Shown piece after piece: positions 33,335 through 41,259 of a stretch of DNA of 64,000 bases (within the stretch, counting starts at the first letter, position 1; each line of letters starts with the position of its first letter). A program made the position numbers and the translations under genes. The stretch lies in the NCBI GenBank assembly GCA_002722095.1, contig PBKG01000006.1, positions 1 through 64,000 of the forward strand, written 5' to 3'. This stretch comes from Rhodospirillaceae bacterium. GTDB taxonomy: Bacteria > Pseudomonadota > Alphaproteobacteria > UBA8366. The notes beneath the pieces were generated by a model. The model had not been told where the DNA came from. It searched no databases and saw only the letters and a list, made by a program, of their open reading frames with translations.

Positions 33335-34568
33335 CAACGCCTACTTTCTCACGAAATTCCGCGATCCGTTCATCATCCCAATCGAGCCAATCGGCAAAGA
33401 CCTCGTCCATATGCTGATTGAGCATGGGCGGGGCAAACATTTTCGTTTCTGTATTATCGATCTTCCAACCCGGGCCAACCACACGAATATCGCCTGACGC
33501 GGGATGCTCGAGCGTCCGGATCAATTCACGATGGGCGACCTGACGATCGTTGGCCGCGTCTTCGTAGTTATTTACCGGGGCATTGGGAAGGCGGTTCTCG
33601 ACCATACGCGGCAGCCAATGATCTGCCGGCTTGGTCGCGATTACCTCGGCGACCATATCGTGAATTTGGTCCTGATCTTCGTAACGCCCGTCGACCTTGA
33701 GCCACTTCTCGTTATCCAACCACTCTTCCCGGTCGAGCGACTTGCAGAGTCCGGGCCAGTGACCGTCGTGCAGCACCATGAGCTGAACGTATTTGCCGTC
33801 CGAACATTCATAGGTGTTTGCGGGAATACGAAGGAAACTGCGATTGCCGATCCGCCTCGGTATTACGCCCGCTTGCAGATACTCGCCCATGCGCGCGCCG
33901 ATCGCGGACATCGCCGAACATTGCATACTGAGATCGATATGACGTCCCTTGCCATCGGTTCGCGCGGCGCACAATGCGGACGCGATAGTGTATGCGGCAG
34001 TGACGCCCGAAATGGCGTCGGTAATCGAGGCACTGGTCAAAGTGGGCGGGCCGTCCGCCTGGCCGGTGATACTCATGATGCCGCTATAGCCCTGTACGAT
34101 CGGGTCGAGCGCCAACCGGTCTCGGTACGGCCCGTCCTGACCGAAGCCGGATATCGAGCAGTAAACGAGCTTTTCGTTAAGCGGATGCAGGTCTTCCCAT
34201 GACGCCCCGAGGCGGGCCATTACGCCAGGGGCGAAGTTCTCGACGACAACGTCTGCCTGTTTCGCGAGTTCGCGCACCGTCTCTTGTGCGGCGGGGTTTT
34301 TGAGATCCAGTGCCACGCTCCGTTTGGAGCGGTTATTGACGTAGAAATAATCCTCGTCGTGCTGGGCACGGCCCGGATACCGCACCGCATGGCGGGTGTT
34401 CTCACCCGCCGGCGGTTCGATCTTGACGACATCGGCCCCCATATCCGCGAGCAACACCGTCGCGAACGGGCCCGAAACCACAGCGGTGAAGTCGAGAATT
34501 TTCACGCCGGCCAAAGGCGGCGACAGCTCTTCCTGATCGGCGGAGGCCGCCGAGGTATTTTCAGTCAC
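33327..34568 (-). CDS. CaiB/BaiF family III CoA-transferase (2 of 4, triad A)
   Basis: A 413-residue family III CoA-transferase. Start GTG at 34568 behind GGGGAGTTCCCTT. LAGVKILDFTAVVSGPF, LADMGADVVKIEPPAGENTRH, and NNRSKRSVALDLKNP are typical; the catalytic Asp is in LALDPIVQGYSGIMS. It heads the CoA-transferase, MaoC-N and MaoC-C triad whose arrangement repeats at 57481-59662. The coupling to hotdog hydratases suggests that an acid is activated as a CoA ester and then hydrated, as in mesaconate or itaconate metabolism, but the substrate is not known. Confidence 0.9.
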   Translation of the reverse strand: MTENTSAASADQEELSPPLAGVKILDFTAVVSGPFATVLLADMGADVVKIEPPAGENTRHAVRYPGRAQHDEDYFYVNNRSKRSVALDLKNPAAQETVRELAKQADVVVENFAPGVMARLGASWEDLHPLNEKLVYCSISGFGQDGPYRDRLALDPIVQGYSGIMSITGQADGPPTLTSASITDAISGVTAAYTIASALCAARTDGKGRHIDLSMQCSAMSAIGARMGEYLQAGVIPRRIGNRSFLRIPANTYECSDGKYVQLMVLHDGHWPGLCKSLDREEWLDNEKWLKVDGRYEDQDQIHDMVAEVIATKPADHWLPRMVENRLPNAPVNNYEDAANDRQVAHRELIRTLEHPASGDIRVVGPGWKIDNTETKMFAPPMLNQHMDEVFADWLDWDDERIAEFREKVGVDD

Positions 34569-34601
34569 AAGGGAACTCCCCGAGTCTCGTCTAAGGCCTG
34601 C

Positions 34602-35771
34602 CTAAAGGTCGGCGGTGTACTTCTTGACCTTATCTTCATCGAGTTCGATGCCAAGGCCCGGACTATCCGGAATAAGGGCTTCCGCATTCTCGACCTTGAT
34701 GCTTTCGACGACAATGTCGTCGGCAAGCGAGGAGTTGATGCCCGTGGCCACGTTGCCCGGCTTGATCGGCTCCGGCCATGCGGCGCAAAGATGTAATATG
34801 GCCGCTGTGCCGATAGAGGTGGTCGGATGATTGCCGGGATAAAGCGACAGACCCGCCGCCGAAGCTACGGTGAACAGCTTACGGATATAGTAAATTCCGC
34901 CATTTTTGGAAATCTTGGTTTGGAAACCGCTCGCCGCGCGTTTGCGGATGACTTCCAGAAGATCGTGATCGTCGGCTACGGATTCATCGGCGATGATCGG
35001 CGTCGAAACCTTCCTGCTCAACGCTGCCATACCGTCGACGTCCCAAATAGGTACCGGCTGCTCCACCAATTCCAGATTGAACGGGTCGAGACGTTTCAGT
35101 GTTTGCTGGGCCTGCTCGTAATTCATCGAGGCATTGGCATCGACACGAATTTCAATGTCATCGCCGAAATTCTCGCGTAGCCGCTTAACGTTCTGATAGT
35201 CCAGCTCCGGCGTCAGCCCGATTTTGATACTTTGATGTTTAAAACCCCGGTCCATATGTTCTTGGGCGTTTTCGAACATCTCTTCGTTGCTCTTCTTCAG
35301 AACCAACGTGCAGGAGCACGGCGCCGTGTCTCGGCACTTGCCGCCCAGAAGATCGTAAACCGGCACACCGAGAATGCGACCGCACACGTCATAGAGCGCA
35401 TCGCTGATCGGCGCCTGACAGTAATAAGAGTGGAAAAGGGTCTTATTGAGATCGGTCATAATCGCGGCGATGTCGAAAGGCGATTTGCCGACGATCAAGG
35501 GTGCGAAATATTCTTTCAGGATGCGCACCTGGTTGATTTGATCTTCCGCACTGCCCTGGCGTTTCCAAGCCTGGGTTTCGCCAACGCCATAAACACCCGC
35601 ATCAGTATGGATCTTGACGATGGTCGAGGGCAGAGCATCCAGCGGAATCTTGATACCCGCATTCTGAATCGGCCACTTAAACGGGACCGCAAGAGGAATG
35701 ACCTCGACTTCGGTGATTGTAACATCCGGCGCGGTAACGCCGTCTTTGCTGATCGGTTTGATCTCGTTCAT
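34602..35771 (-). CDS. Enolase superfamily enzyme (muconate lactonizing type)
   Basis: A 389-residue member of the mandelate racemase/muconate lactonizing group. The metal ligands are D in IRVDANASM, E in LVEQPVP and D/E in IADESVADD; the second-face lysine is in QTKISKNGG. The first-face K-x-K motif reads S-I-K in HQSIKIGLT, so one Lys is missing. Members cycloisomerise or dehydrate carboxylic or sugar acids. ATG at 35771 follows AAGGGAGTGAACC. It lies 33 bases upstream of the CoA-transferase of triad A and could supply its acid substrate. Confidence 0.86.
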   Translation of the reverse strand: MNEIKPISKDGVTAPDVTITEVEVIPLAVPFKWPIQNAGIKIPLDALPSTIVKIHTDAGVYGVGETQAWKRQGSAEDQINQVRILKEYFAPLIVGKSPFDIAAIMTDLNKTLFHSYYCQAPISDALYDVCGRILGVPVYDLLGGKCRDTAPCSCTLVLKKSNEEMFENAQEHMDRGFKHQSIKIGLTPELDYQNVKRLRENFGDDIEIRVDANASMNYEQAQQTLKRLDPFNLELVEQPVPIWDVDGMAALSRKVSTPIIADESVADDHDLLEVIRKRAASGFQTKISKNGGIYYIRKLFTVASAAGLSLYPGNHPTTSIGTAAILHLCAAWPEPIKPGNVATGINSSLADDIVVESIKVENAEALIPDSPGLGIELDEDKVKKYTADL

Positions 35772-35805
35772 GGTTCACTCCCTTGGACTTTCTCTATTTT
35801 TGGCG

Positions 35806-36528
35806 TTACCAGATCGGCGCGCTGCCGACGCTCCGGCCGCCACATACGTATAAAACTTGTCCTGTGACAAAGGATGCATCATCGGACATGAAAAAGGCAA
35901 TGGCCCCCGCAACATCGTCCGGTGTACCGAGCCGGTTCAATGGCGTTCCCTCCTCCACTTCCTTCAGTTCCGGCGAGCCGTCCGGATGGGTCGAACGGAA
36001 AAGATCGGTCCCTATGGGCCCCGGCGCGACCGCATTTACGGTGATATTGTGCCGCGCCAATTCCAGCGCCCAGGTGCGGGTAAAGCCGAGCTGGCCGGCC
36101 TTTGCGGCGGAATAGGCGGTCCGCATCTCTTTACCCAACGCGGCACGGGCGGAAACCGAGGTAATGCGTCCACCACCGGCTTCCTTCATCTGCGCGATAC
36201 AGGGCTGGGTCACCAGCAACATCGCACGCAAGTTAATCGCCATCACGTCGTCATAGACGTCGAGAGTTACTTCATCGACCCCTTGCGGCCGCGAGTAGCC
36301 CGCATTGTGGACGACGCCGGTAATTCGATGATTGGCGGCGATCTCTCCCATGACCTCGCGCACCGCATCCGGGTCGGTCAAATCCGCGTTGTAGTGTGGC
36401 CCCACCGGATTATCGGGCGTGCCGCGCGCGAGCCCGATCACTTCATTCCCGTCGGCACTAAGCCGACCAGCGATCGCTTCGCCGATACCGCGCGTGGTTC
36501 CGGTAACAAGAATAGTCCGCCCGGCCAT
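35806..36528 (-). CDS. Short-chain dehydrogenase/reductase, FabG-like
   Basis: A 240-residue SDR. ILVTGTTRGIGEAIAG is the NAD(P) loop, HNAGYSRPQG the NNAG-equivalent, SVSARAALG carries the catalytic Ser, and YSAAKAGQLGF the Tyr and Lys. The end PDDVAGAIAFFMSDDASFVTGQVLYVCGG matches 3-oxoacyl-ACP reductase-like dehydrogenases (segment residues about 200-228). It begins the large minus-strand operon. Likely role is oxidation of a hydroxy intermediate. ATG at 36528 has GGGGAGGCTGCC upstream. Confidence 0.87.
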   Translation of the reverse strand: MAGRTILVTGTTRGIGEAIAGRLSADGNEVIGLARGTPDNPVGPHYNADLTDPDAVREVMGEIAANHRITGVVHNAGYSRPQGVDEVTLDVYDDVMAINLRAMLLVTQPCIAQMKEAGGGRITSVSARAALGKEMRTAYSAAKAGQLGFTRTWALELARHNITVNAVAPGPIGTDLFRSTHPDGSPELKEVEEGTPLNRLGTPDDVAGAIAFFMSDDASFVTGQVLYVCGGRSVGSAPIW

Positions 36529-36613
36529 GGCAGCCTCCCCTTATGTGGCCTGTTCGATTGGCCTCTTTATAGCGCACCAAGGCCACTCCCCGCACCAGGG
36601 CAGCAAAACCGAC

Positions 36614-37066
36614 CTAATGGCGTTTTCTTTTCTTGCGAAACTTCTTGTGGCAACTGCGGCAATTCTTGCTGACCGCACGGTATGGCGATTTGGCGGTTGC
36701 CGCCGAACCTGCCGCATTTGCGAGCGCTATCGCCTTTTGTTGCAAATCATCTGCGAGTGCACGAAATCGTTGCCAGTCACTCCAGACGGCCGGTTTGGTT
36801 TGCGCCGGCTTTTCGTCCGACCCTTGGGGAAATAAGCTTGTCATCTTCTCGCCGCTATGAGCGGCAATGGCACGGGCGAGCTCTTCAACCCTGGCAGCAT
36901 CGTAATCCGCGCGCCCCTTGATCATCGCTTTGATCTGCTTCATCGCCGCGCCCATATTCTTCATCGTGGCCATGCGCTCCGCGACGACGCCGACAGCGCC
37001 CTCATGCGCGATGGCAGAAACCATCGCGATCAGCACCAACGCAATTGCAATCGAAACAGACCTCAT
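36614..37066 (-). CDS. Cytochrome c' (class II c-type cytochrome)
   Basis: A 150-residue periplasmic four-helix cytochrome. Signal peptide MRSVSIAIALVLIAMVSAIA is followed by the helices AERMATMKNMGAAMKQIKAMI and so on. The single heme site is C-terminal, NCRSCHKKFRKK, as in class II. Cytochromes c' bind NO or CO and can protect against nitrosative stress. The basic tail KFRKKRKRH is striking. The gene begins eight bases after the class I cytochrome c stop in the copper-linked operon, with GAGG as ribosome site. Confidence 0.9.
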   Translation of the reverse strand: MRSVSIAIALVLIAMVSAIAHEGAVGVVAERMATMKNMGAAMKQIKAMIKGRADYDAARVEELARAIAAHSGEKMTSLFPQGSDEKPAQTKPAVWSDWQRFRALADDLQQKAIALANAAGSAATAKSPYRAVSKNCRSCHKKFRKKRKRH

Positions 37067-37074
37067 TACGCCTC

Positions 37075-37548
37075 TTACCGCCGGTTCGCCTTGTAGCGGC
37101 GATTGAGTTCATCATGACGGTCGCGAATATCTGCTGGCCAACGGCTCTTGATATAAGACAGTACAGCGACGATTTCCTCGTCACGTAGTGTGCCGTCGTA
37201 AGCCGGCATTGCAGACCGGTAGTTCGGACCAGCGAACTTTTTCATACCAAATTTTGTCAGTTCGAAAAGATGTTCATCCGGGTGGTGCCAAGTATGGCCG
37301 CTGACATCGTGCGGCGGTGCCGGTAGCAGGCCGTCGAGATCGCGTTGGCGCCAGTTCGGTTGACCTTGCAGATTCTTCCCGTGGCAGCTTGCGCAATGTT
37401 GCCGATAAACCCCGGCCCCGACACTGACCAGCGCGGAATCGTCCGGCTTCAACTTTATGCCGTCTTCAGCCATGCCGGTTACCAAAACCAGGCCGCCAAC
37501 CAAAGCGGCAACGCCAAAAAAAATTGTGAGCCCTCGCGTGCCAGTCAC
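37075..37548 (-). CDS. Class I cytochrome c, membrane-anchored
   Basis: A 157-residue cytochrome with an N-terminal hydrophobic anchor (LTIFFGVAALVGGLVLVTGMA) and a periplasmic heme domain. The heme motif is QHCASCHGKNLQG and the axial Met is in RSAMPAYDG. The start is placed at GTG 37548 because it overlaps the cueR stop in GTGA; a TTG at 37590 is possible. In this operon it follows a CueR regulator, hinting that it delivers electrons to, or takes them from, a copper-handling step. Cytochromes of this kind also occur with copper-resistance operons. Confidence 0.88.
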   Translation of the reverse strand: MTGTRGLTIFFGVAALVGGLVLVTGMAEDGIKLKPDDSALVSVGAGVYRQHCASCHGKNLQGQPNWRQRDLDGLLPAPPHDVSGHTWHHPDEHLFELTKFGMKKFAGPNYRSAMPAYDGTLRDEEIVAVLSYIKSRWPADIRDRHDELNRRYKANRR

Positions 37549-37943
37549 CGGTCCAGCGCCGAACCAGCTAAATCGTTCAGAATAGGACAATCGGGCCGGT
37601 CGTCACCGTGACAGGCCTCCACCAGATGAGCCAACGTCGCGCGCAAGGTTTCTAGCTCCGCAATTTTGCGATCTATCTCGCCGAGATGGGATTTCGCCAA
37701 ATGACGAACGTCGGCGCTGGCGCGATTTTTATCGTCATAAAGCGCCAACAACGCACGACAGTCTTCCACCGAAAACCCAAGCCCGCGGGCGCGATGCAGG
37801 AACTGCATGCGGTGAATGTCTGACGGTGAAAAATTTCTGTAGCCGTTTTCGCTGCGCGCCGGCTGGATAAGATCGATCTCTTCGTAATAGCGAATGGTTT
37901 TGGCGGGCAGGCCCGACCGTTCCGCCGCTTCGCCGATATTCAC
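37545..37943 (-). CDS. cueR: Copper-responsive MerR-family regulator CueR
   Basis: A 132-residue MerR regulator: helix-turn-helix NIGEAAERSGLPAKTIRYYEEI, dimerisation helix, then the metal loop ACHGDDRPDCPIL. The two Cys are separated by seven residues exactly as in CueR (C-x7-C), which separates it from ZntR and other MerR members and favours Cu(I) sensing. It starts at GTG 37943, which overlaps the DUF4396 stop in GTGA and has GGAGGCGGCGGA upstream. A TTG 20 codons further upstream is not needed. It should control the promoter at 38442-38472. Confidence 0.92.
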   Translation of the reverse strand: MNIGEAAERSGLPAKTIRYYEEIDLIQPARSENGYRNFSPSDIHRMQFLHRARGLGFSVEDCRALLALYDDKNRASADVRHLAKSHLGEIDRKIAELETLRATLAHLVEACHGDDRPDCPILNDLAGSALDR

Positions 37944-38434
37944 TCCGCCGCCTCCATCGAGGCGTGGGCGTGACAGGCTTTGAGCTCTTTCTTCAACAGC
38001 CAATGATTAACGGGCCAGGCCGCGAGGTAACCGGCGACGATCGCCACTCCCATGCCGATCCAAAAGATCGGCTCCCAGACCGAAGAGGCCTGAATACCGC
38101 CAACCCAGTAGTCGGCACCGTTCATGGCGATCTCCATCACCGTGATCGACACCAATTCGCCGAGCCATACCACCCGCATCGCCGCTTTCAGGTCGAGCCC
38201 GCCTTTCCGCATCAACGGCCAGAGTGCCAGAGTAAATCCGCTGATATAGGCAAGCGTGAAGGCGAGGACGATTGTCCAGAATACGCCGATCCCCATCGAC
38301 ACGCCGATGAAAAGCCCCGCAGCCTCGCCGATTACGCAGCCGGTCAGGCAATGCAGCGTCGCATGGGCCGAGGTCGCGAGCGGGTGCGCCGTCTCGTGAC
38401 CACAATGATCCTGTGAATGACAATCCTTACTCAT
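37940..38434 (-). CDS. DUF4396 membrane protein, His-rich
   Basis: A 164-residue integral membrane protein with about four hydrophobic helices (for example LFIGVSMGIGVFWTIVLAFTL and FWIGMGVAIVAGYLAAWPVN). The N-terminus is rich in Cys and His (MSKDCHSQDHCGHETAHPL, then HATLHCLTGC) and the C-terminus has ACHAHAS, so it is a likely metal-binding or metal-transport protein. It is the first gene of an operon with cueR, placing it in copper handling. The ATG at 38434 lies almost at the predicted transcription start, so the message may be leaderless. Confidence 0.85.
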   Translation of the reverse strand: MSKDCHSQDHCGHETAHPLATSAHATLHCLTGCVIGEAAGLFIGVSMGIGVFWTIVLAFTLAYISGFTLALWPLMRKGGLDLKAAMRVVWLGELVSITVMEIAMNGADYWVGGIQASSVWEPIFWIGMGVAIVAGYLAAWPVNHWLLKKELKACHAHASMEAAE

Positions 38435-38441
38435 AACCCTC

Positions 38442-38472
38442 TAAATAAGGGTTCTAGTTACTGGAAGGTCAA
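38442..38472 (-). promoter_or_regulatory. MerR/CueR-type promoter with 19-bp spacer
   Basis: On the minus strand TTGACC (38472-38467) is followed by exactly 19 bases and TATTTA (38447-38442). The 19-base spacer and the half-site ACCTTCCAGT are the classic features of CueR/MerR-regulated promoters, although the second half of the dyad is degenerate. It lies between the Fe-alcohol dehydrogenase stop and the DUF4396 start, directly ahead of the cueR operon. Transcription would begin around 38435, next to the ATG at 38434. Confidence 0.78.
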
Positions 38473-38482
38473 GAGTTGGACG

Positions 38483-39565
38483 TTAATTCGTTACTTTTCC
38501 GAGGAAATTTCTGCCCTTTTCGCCGGCGACCGCATCCGCGAGCCAGCCATCCCAATCGGCCTGGCTGGGTCCATAGGCGGTCGGGTCGCGAGCCACCCCG
38601 AGATCGTCCAGGAATTTCTCGAACTCTTTGTGGCCGGCGACGAGATCATCGCCGAAAACGCCTTTCAGCCCTTCGTCGCACATTTCATCATGGCCCATTG
38701 CCCAGGCCATCACCATCGGCAAGGAAAACCCGCAAGCGATTCCGTGGGTCACGCCGTGATACATGGTCAGCGGATAGGAGCATTGATGGGCGATGCAGGT
38801 GCGCGTTTGGCTGAGCGCGATACCTGCCAGCATCGCCGCATTGGCCAGTTTGGTGCGCAGTTCGAGATTGCCGAGATCGTCGGCCAGGGCAGGCAAATTA
38901 TCCAGCACCATTCGCGATGCCTGCACGGCAATCGGCTGGGTGACCAGATTGTGATTGGCCGTCCACATGCTTTCCAATGCGTGGCTCAAGGCATCGAGCC
39001 CGGTGGCAATGGTCTGATCCAACGGCAGGCTCAAGGTCAGCTCGGGATCGACGACTGCGTAGTCCGCATAGGCATTGGGGGACCTGACGCCCCATTTGCC
39101 CTCGTTCGCATGATCCCAGATCACCGCGCCGATGCTGACTTCGCTGCCGGTGCCGGCAGTGGTCGGTACCGCGATAATGCTCGGGTTTTGCAACTCTTCG
39201 ATCCGCGCACCGCCGGTCTCCAAATGCTCTTTCAGAAGCGGCCAGTCGCCACCGCCAACGGCGAGCGCCTTGCAGGTGTCCATCGCCGACCCGCCGCCAA
39301 GTCCCACATATACTTCGGGCAAGGAGTCCAATTCCCGCATCTGCGCGCAGCCGGCCTCCACGTCTGGGAAATCGGGATTGGCCTGAACGTTGTCGACCAC
39401 CAAGTCCGCCTTACCGGCAGACTGCTCGAGACGGTCGACCAGGCCCGCGAAATAAGGCTCGTCATAGGTCACCACCATATAGCTGCGGCCCGCGATCAGT
39501 TCGGGCAGTTGGTCGAATGTCCCCGGCCCGAAAATCGCTTTTACCGGATTAAAAAATTGCCCCAT
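38483..39565 (-). CDS. Iron-dependent alcohol dehydrogenase family protein
   Basis: Group III metal-dependent alcohol dehydrogenase of 360 residues, with GGGSAMDTCKALAVGGGD as cofactor loop, PTTAGTGSEVS, and metal ligands in GLDALSHALESMWTAN and SYPLTMYHGVTHGIACGFSLP. The SYPLT...H-G-x-x-H-G...CG-F-x-LP segment recalls phosphonoacetaldehyde reductases, but no PEP mutase or phosphonopyruvate decarboxylase is nearby, so another aldehyde/alcohol pair is as likely. ATG at 39565; CTC-rich leader includes GGGGAGAGTCTCG. It follows the TauD-like gene by 23 bases. Confidence 0.87.
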   Translation of the reverse strand: MGQFFNPVKAIFGPGTFDQLPELIAGRSYMVVTYDEPYFAGLVDRLEQSAGKADLVVDNVQANPDFPDVEAGCAQMRELDSLPEVYVGLGGGSAMDTCKALAVGGGDWPLLKEHLETGGARIEELQNPSIIAVPTTAGTGSEVSIGAVIWDHANEGKWGVRSPNAYADYAVVDPELTLSLPLDQTIATGLDALSHALESMWTANHNLVTQPIAVQASRMVLDNLPALADDLGNLELRTKLANAAMLAGIALSQTRTCIAHQCSYPLTMYHGVTHGIACGFSLPMVMAWAMGHDEMCDEGLKGVFGDDLVAGHKEFEKFLDDLGVARDPTAYGPSQADWDGWLADAVAGEKGRNFLGKVTN

Positions 39566-39588
39566 CGAGACTCTCCCCTGTCGCCGCC

Positions 39589-40674
39589 CTACAGCGGCAT
39601 TTCCTTACCTTCGAGTTCTTTTGGCGACCCGGAATAAAGCCCGGCGCCCTCGCGAATTTGTACGCCACCGCGCGGCCCCGTATTCAGCCGGTCGGCAAAT
39701 TCCGGCGCCAACGGCCGGCCGTTCGGGATGTTCATCCAAAGGCGATAGAGCCGGCGATGTTTGTGGTCGTCGTCCCAATCCTCGAATGCCGTGCGGTTAT
39801 GCAGCACCATATGATTGTTGTTGAGCTGGATGTCGCCCTGCGAAAAATCCATGTCGAAGCGGATATCATCCCGGGCGGCGAGGTCGCGAACATATTCGAG
39901 CGCCGCCTCCTCGAGGTCGCTTAACGGATCGCCGGTCTTGATCGCGGCCCGCAAAATCGATTTCGCATTGTAGCGACAGCTCATACGGCCTTCGTGATAA
40001 CTGAACACAGGAATGCGGTTGTGGGTCAGTTCGTACAGATCGCCGGTCGATCCTTCGCCCCACAAATCATAGTGAAACCCGCCGAATAACGGCGGCAGGA
40101 ATTCCGGTTTTTCTTCGAGGATCGTGTTGAAAATAGTAATCGAGCTGGCGAGCTGGCTCTCGCCGCCCTTACGCGCCGGGTGCACGCAAAACAGCGCGAC
40201 CACATCGCAACTGTCGCAATGCCAGGACGTCGCGCTATTAGAGATGTAGCCGCGGGCGTTGGCCTTGGTGTTGTCGAGCCCCTTATCGGTAACTTCGCAG
40301 ATCAGATCGCCCCGTGCGTTCTGGCTTATCGGCGTACCGATATGCTGCGCGAGCCCCCAATAAAGCACCTTCAAGGTGTCGTAATCGTGCTCATACTCTT
40401 TTACCGGAACGCCCCGCAGCACCGAAAATCCGCGGCCGTTTTCAACCTCTTGGTCGATGATATTGGCTATCCTCGGCCCAAGCGTCGGCAACGGGAAGCT
40501 ATCCTTCGAAAAGTTGTAGAGTTGAACGTCGGCCTTTTTCGCATGCTCCACCGCCCCATGAATCTCGTCGATCTCCGCCGAGTTCAATGGCTCGATCCAA
40601 TCGTCGCGCTTGGCCATCTCCGGCCCCTTCCAGGCGGACGCATCGGTGATCGGTCTATTCAGTACTTTTCCCAT
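39589..40674 (-). CDS. TauD/TfdA-type non-heme iron dioxygenase
   Basis: 2-oxoglutarate or related Fe(II)-dependent oxygenase of 361 residues with a double-stranded beta helix. The HxD metal pair is in SATSWHCDSCDVV, the distal His in QLNNNHMVLHNR, and an Arg in RRLYRLWMNIP could bind the cosubstrate. NGRGFSVLRGVPV is typical of the family. The ATG at 40674 is preceded by GGAGCTGACG. Substrates range from sulfonates to herbicides; here neighbours are an Fe-ADH and an FMN-binding protein. I cannot name the substrate. Confidence 0.84.
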   Translation of the reverse strand: MGKVLNRPITDASAWKGPEMAKRDDWIEPLNSAEIDEIHGAVEHAKKADVQLYNFSKDSFPLPTLGPRIANIIDQEVENGRGFSVLRGVPVKEYEHDYDTLKVLYWGLAQHIGTPISQNARGDLICEVTDKGLDNTKANARGYISNSATSWHCDSCDVVALFCVHPARKGGESQLASSITIFNTILEEKPEFLPPLFGGFHYDLWGEGSTGDLYELTHNRIPVFSYHEGRMSCRYNAKSILRAAIKTGDPLSDLEEAALEYVRDLAARDDIRFDMDFSQGDIQLNNNHMVLHNRTAFEDWDDDHKHRRLYRLWMNIPNGRPLAPEFADRLNTGPRGGVQIREGAGLYSGSPKELEGKEMPL

Positions 40675-40693
40675 CGTCAGCTCCAAGTGATGC

Positions 40694-41152
40694 TTAAGGC
40701 TGTATCGCCAAATAACGCGCCATCCATGTCTTGCGCAACTGGTCCTCCGTGCCGCCCCGGTCGTAAGCGGGACTGGTCAGCGGTGCCGCACTATCGATTT
40801 CGAACACCACGATCGCATTGACGTCTTCCGGCGCGGCGATCCATTCGGCCAACATCGCGAACAACGCATCATATTCGTCCTCGTCGGGTACGACCAGACG
40901 GAGCCGCCCCTTAAACCGGTAACCCTTGCGCGCCATGGGATCGACGAAATTTACCTCGGCCGCCGGATTGCGCTTGAGGTTCGCGACCGTGCGCGGCGAA
41001 CGAATTTCTGCGAACAGCAGACTGTCGTCGTCGCGCACCGTCATGGTGCCCTTCGGTGACAGATTCGGCGTACCGTCTTTGTTTACGGTGGCGACGAAAC
41101 CCAGCCGCTGCTCGGAAATCACGCGCTTCATGTCGGCGTTAAGAACGCCCAT
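40694..41152 (-). CDS. Pyridoxamine 5'-phosphate oxidase-like flavoprotein
   Basis: A split-barrel flavin-binding protein of 152 residues: RLGFVATVNKDGTPNLSPKGTM is the characteristic first strand pair, AEIRSPRTVANLKRNP the second, and VNFVDPMARKGYRFKGR the FMN-facing turn. The family includes oxidases, heme utilisation and F420-type enzymes, so the activity is open. It starts at ATG 41152 with GGAAGGA upstream, and ends 19 bases before the TauD-like gene, so they are likely cotranscribed. It diverges from the HMG-CoA lyase-type gene across 107 bases. Confidence 0.85.
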   Translation of the reverse strand: MGVLNADMKRVISEQRLGFVATVNKDGTPNLSPKGTMTVRDDDSLLFAEIRSPRTVANLKRNPAAEVNFVDPMARKGYRFKGRLRLVVPDEDEYDALFAMLAEWIAAPEDVNAIVVFEIDSAAPLTSPAYDRGGTEDQLRKTWMARYLAIQP

Positions 41153-41259
41153 AGCCCATTCCTTCCTCTTCCTAACCCCCAAACAAATCCCCTGCCGCAT
41201 CTTGGCAGAAACGGCCAGCGGCGCAATAATGCCGCCGACAATTTATCGAGGGAGAGAAA

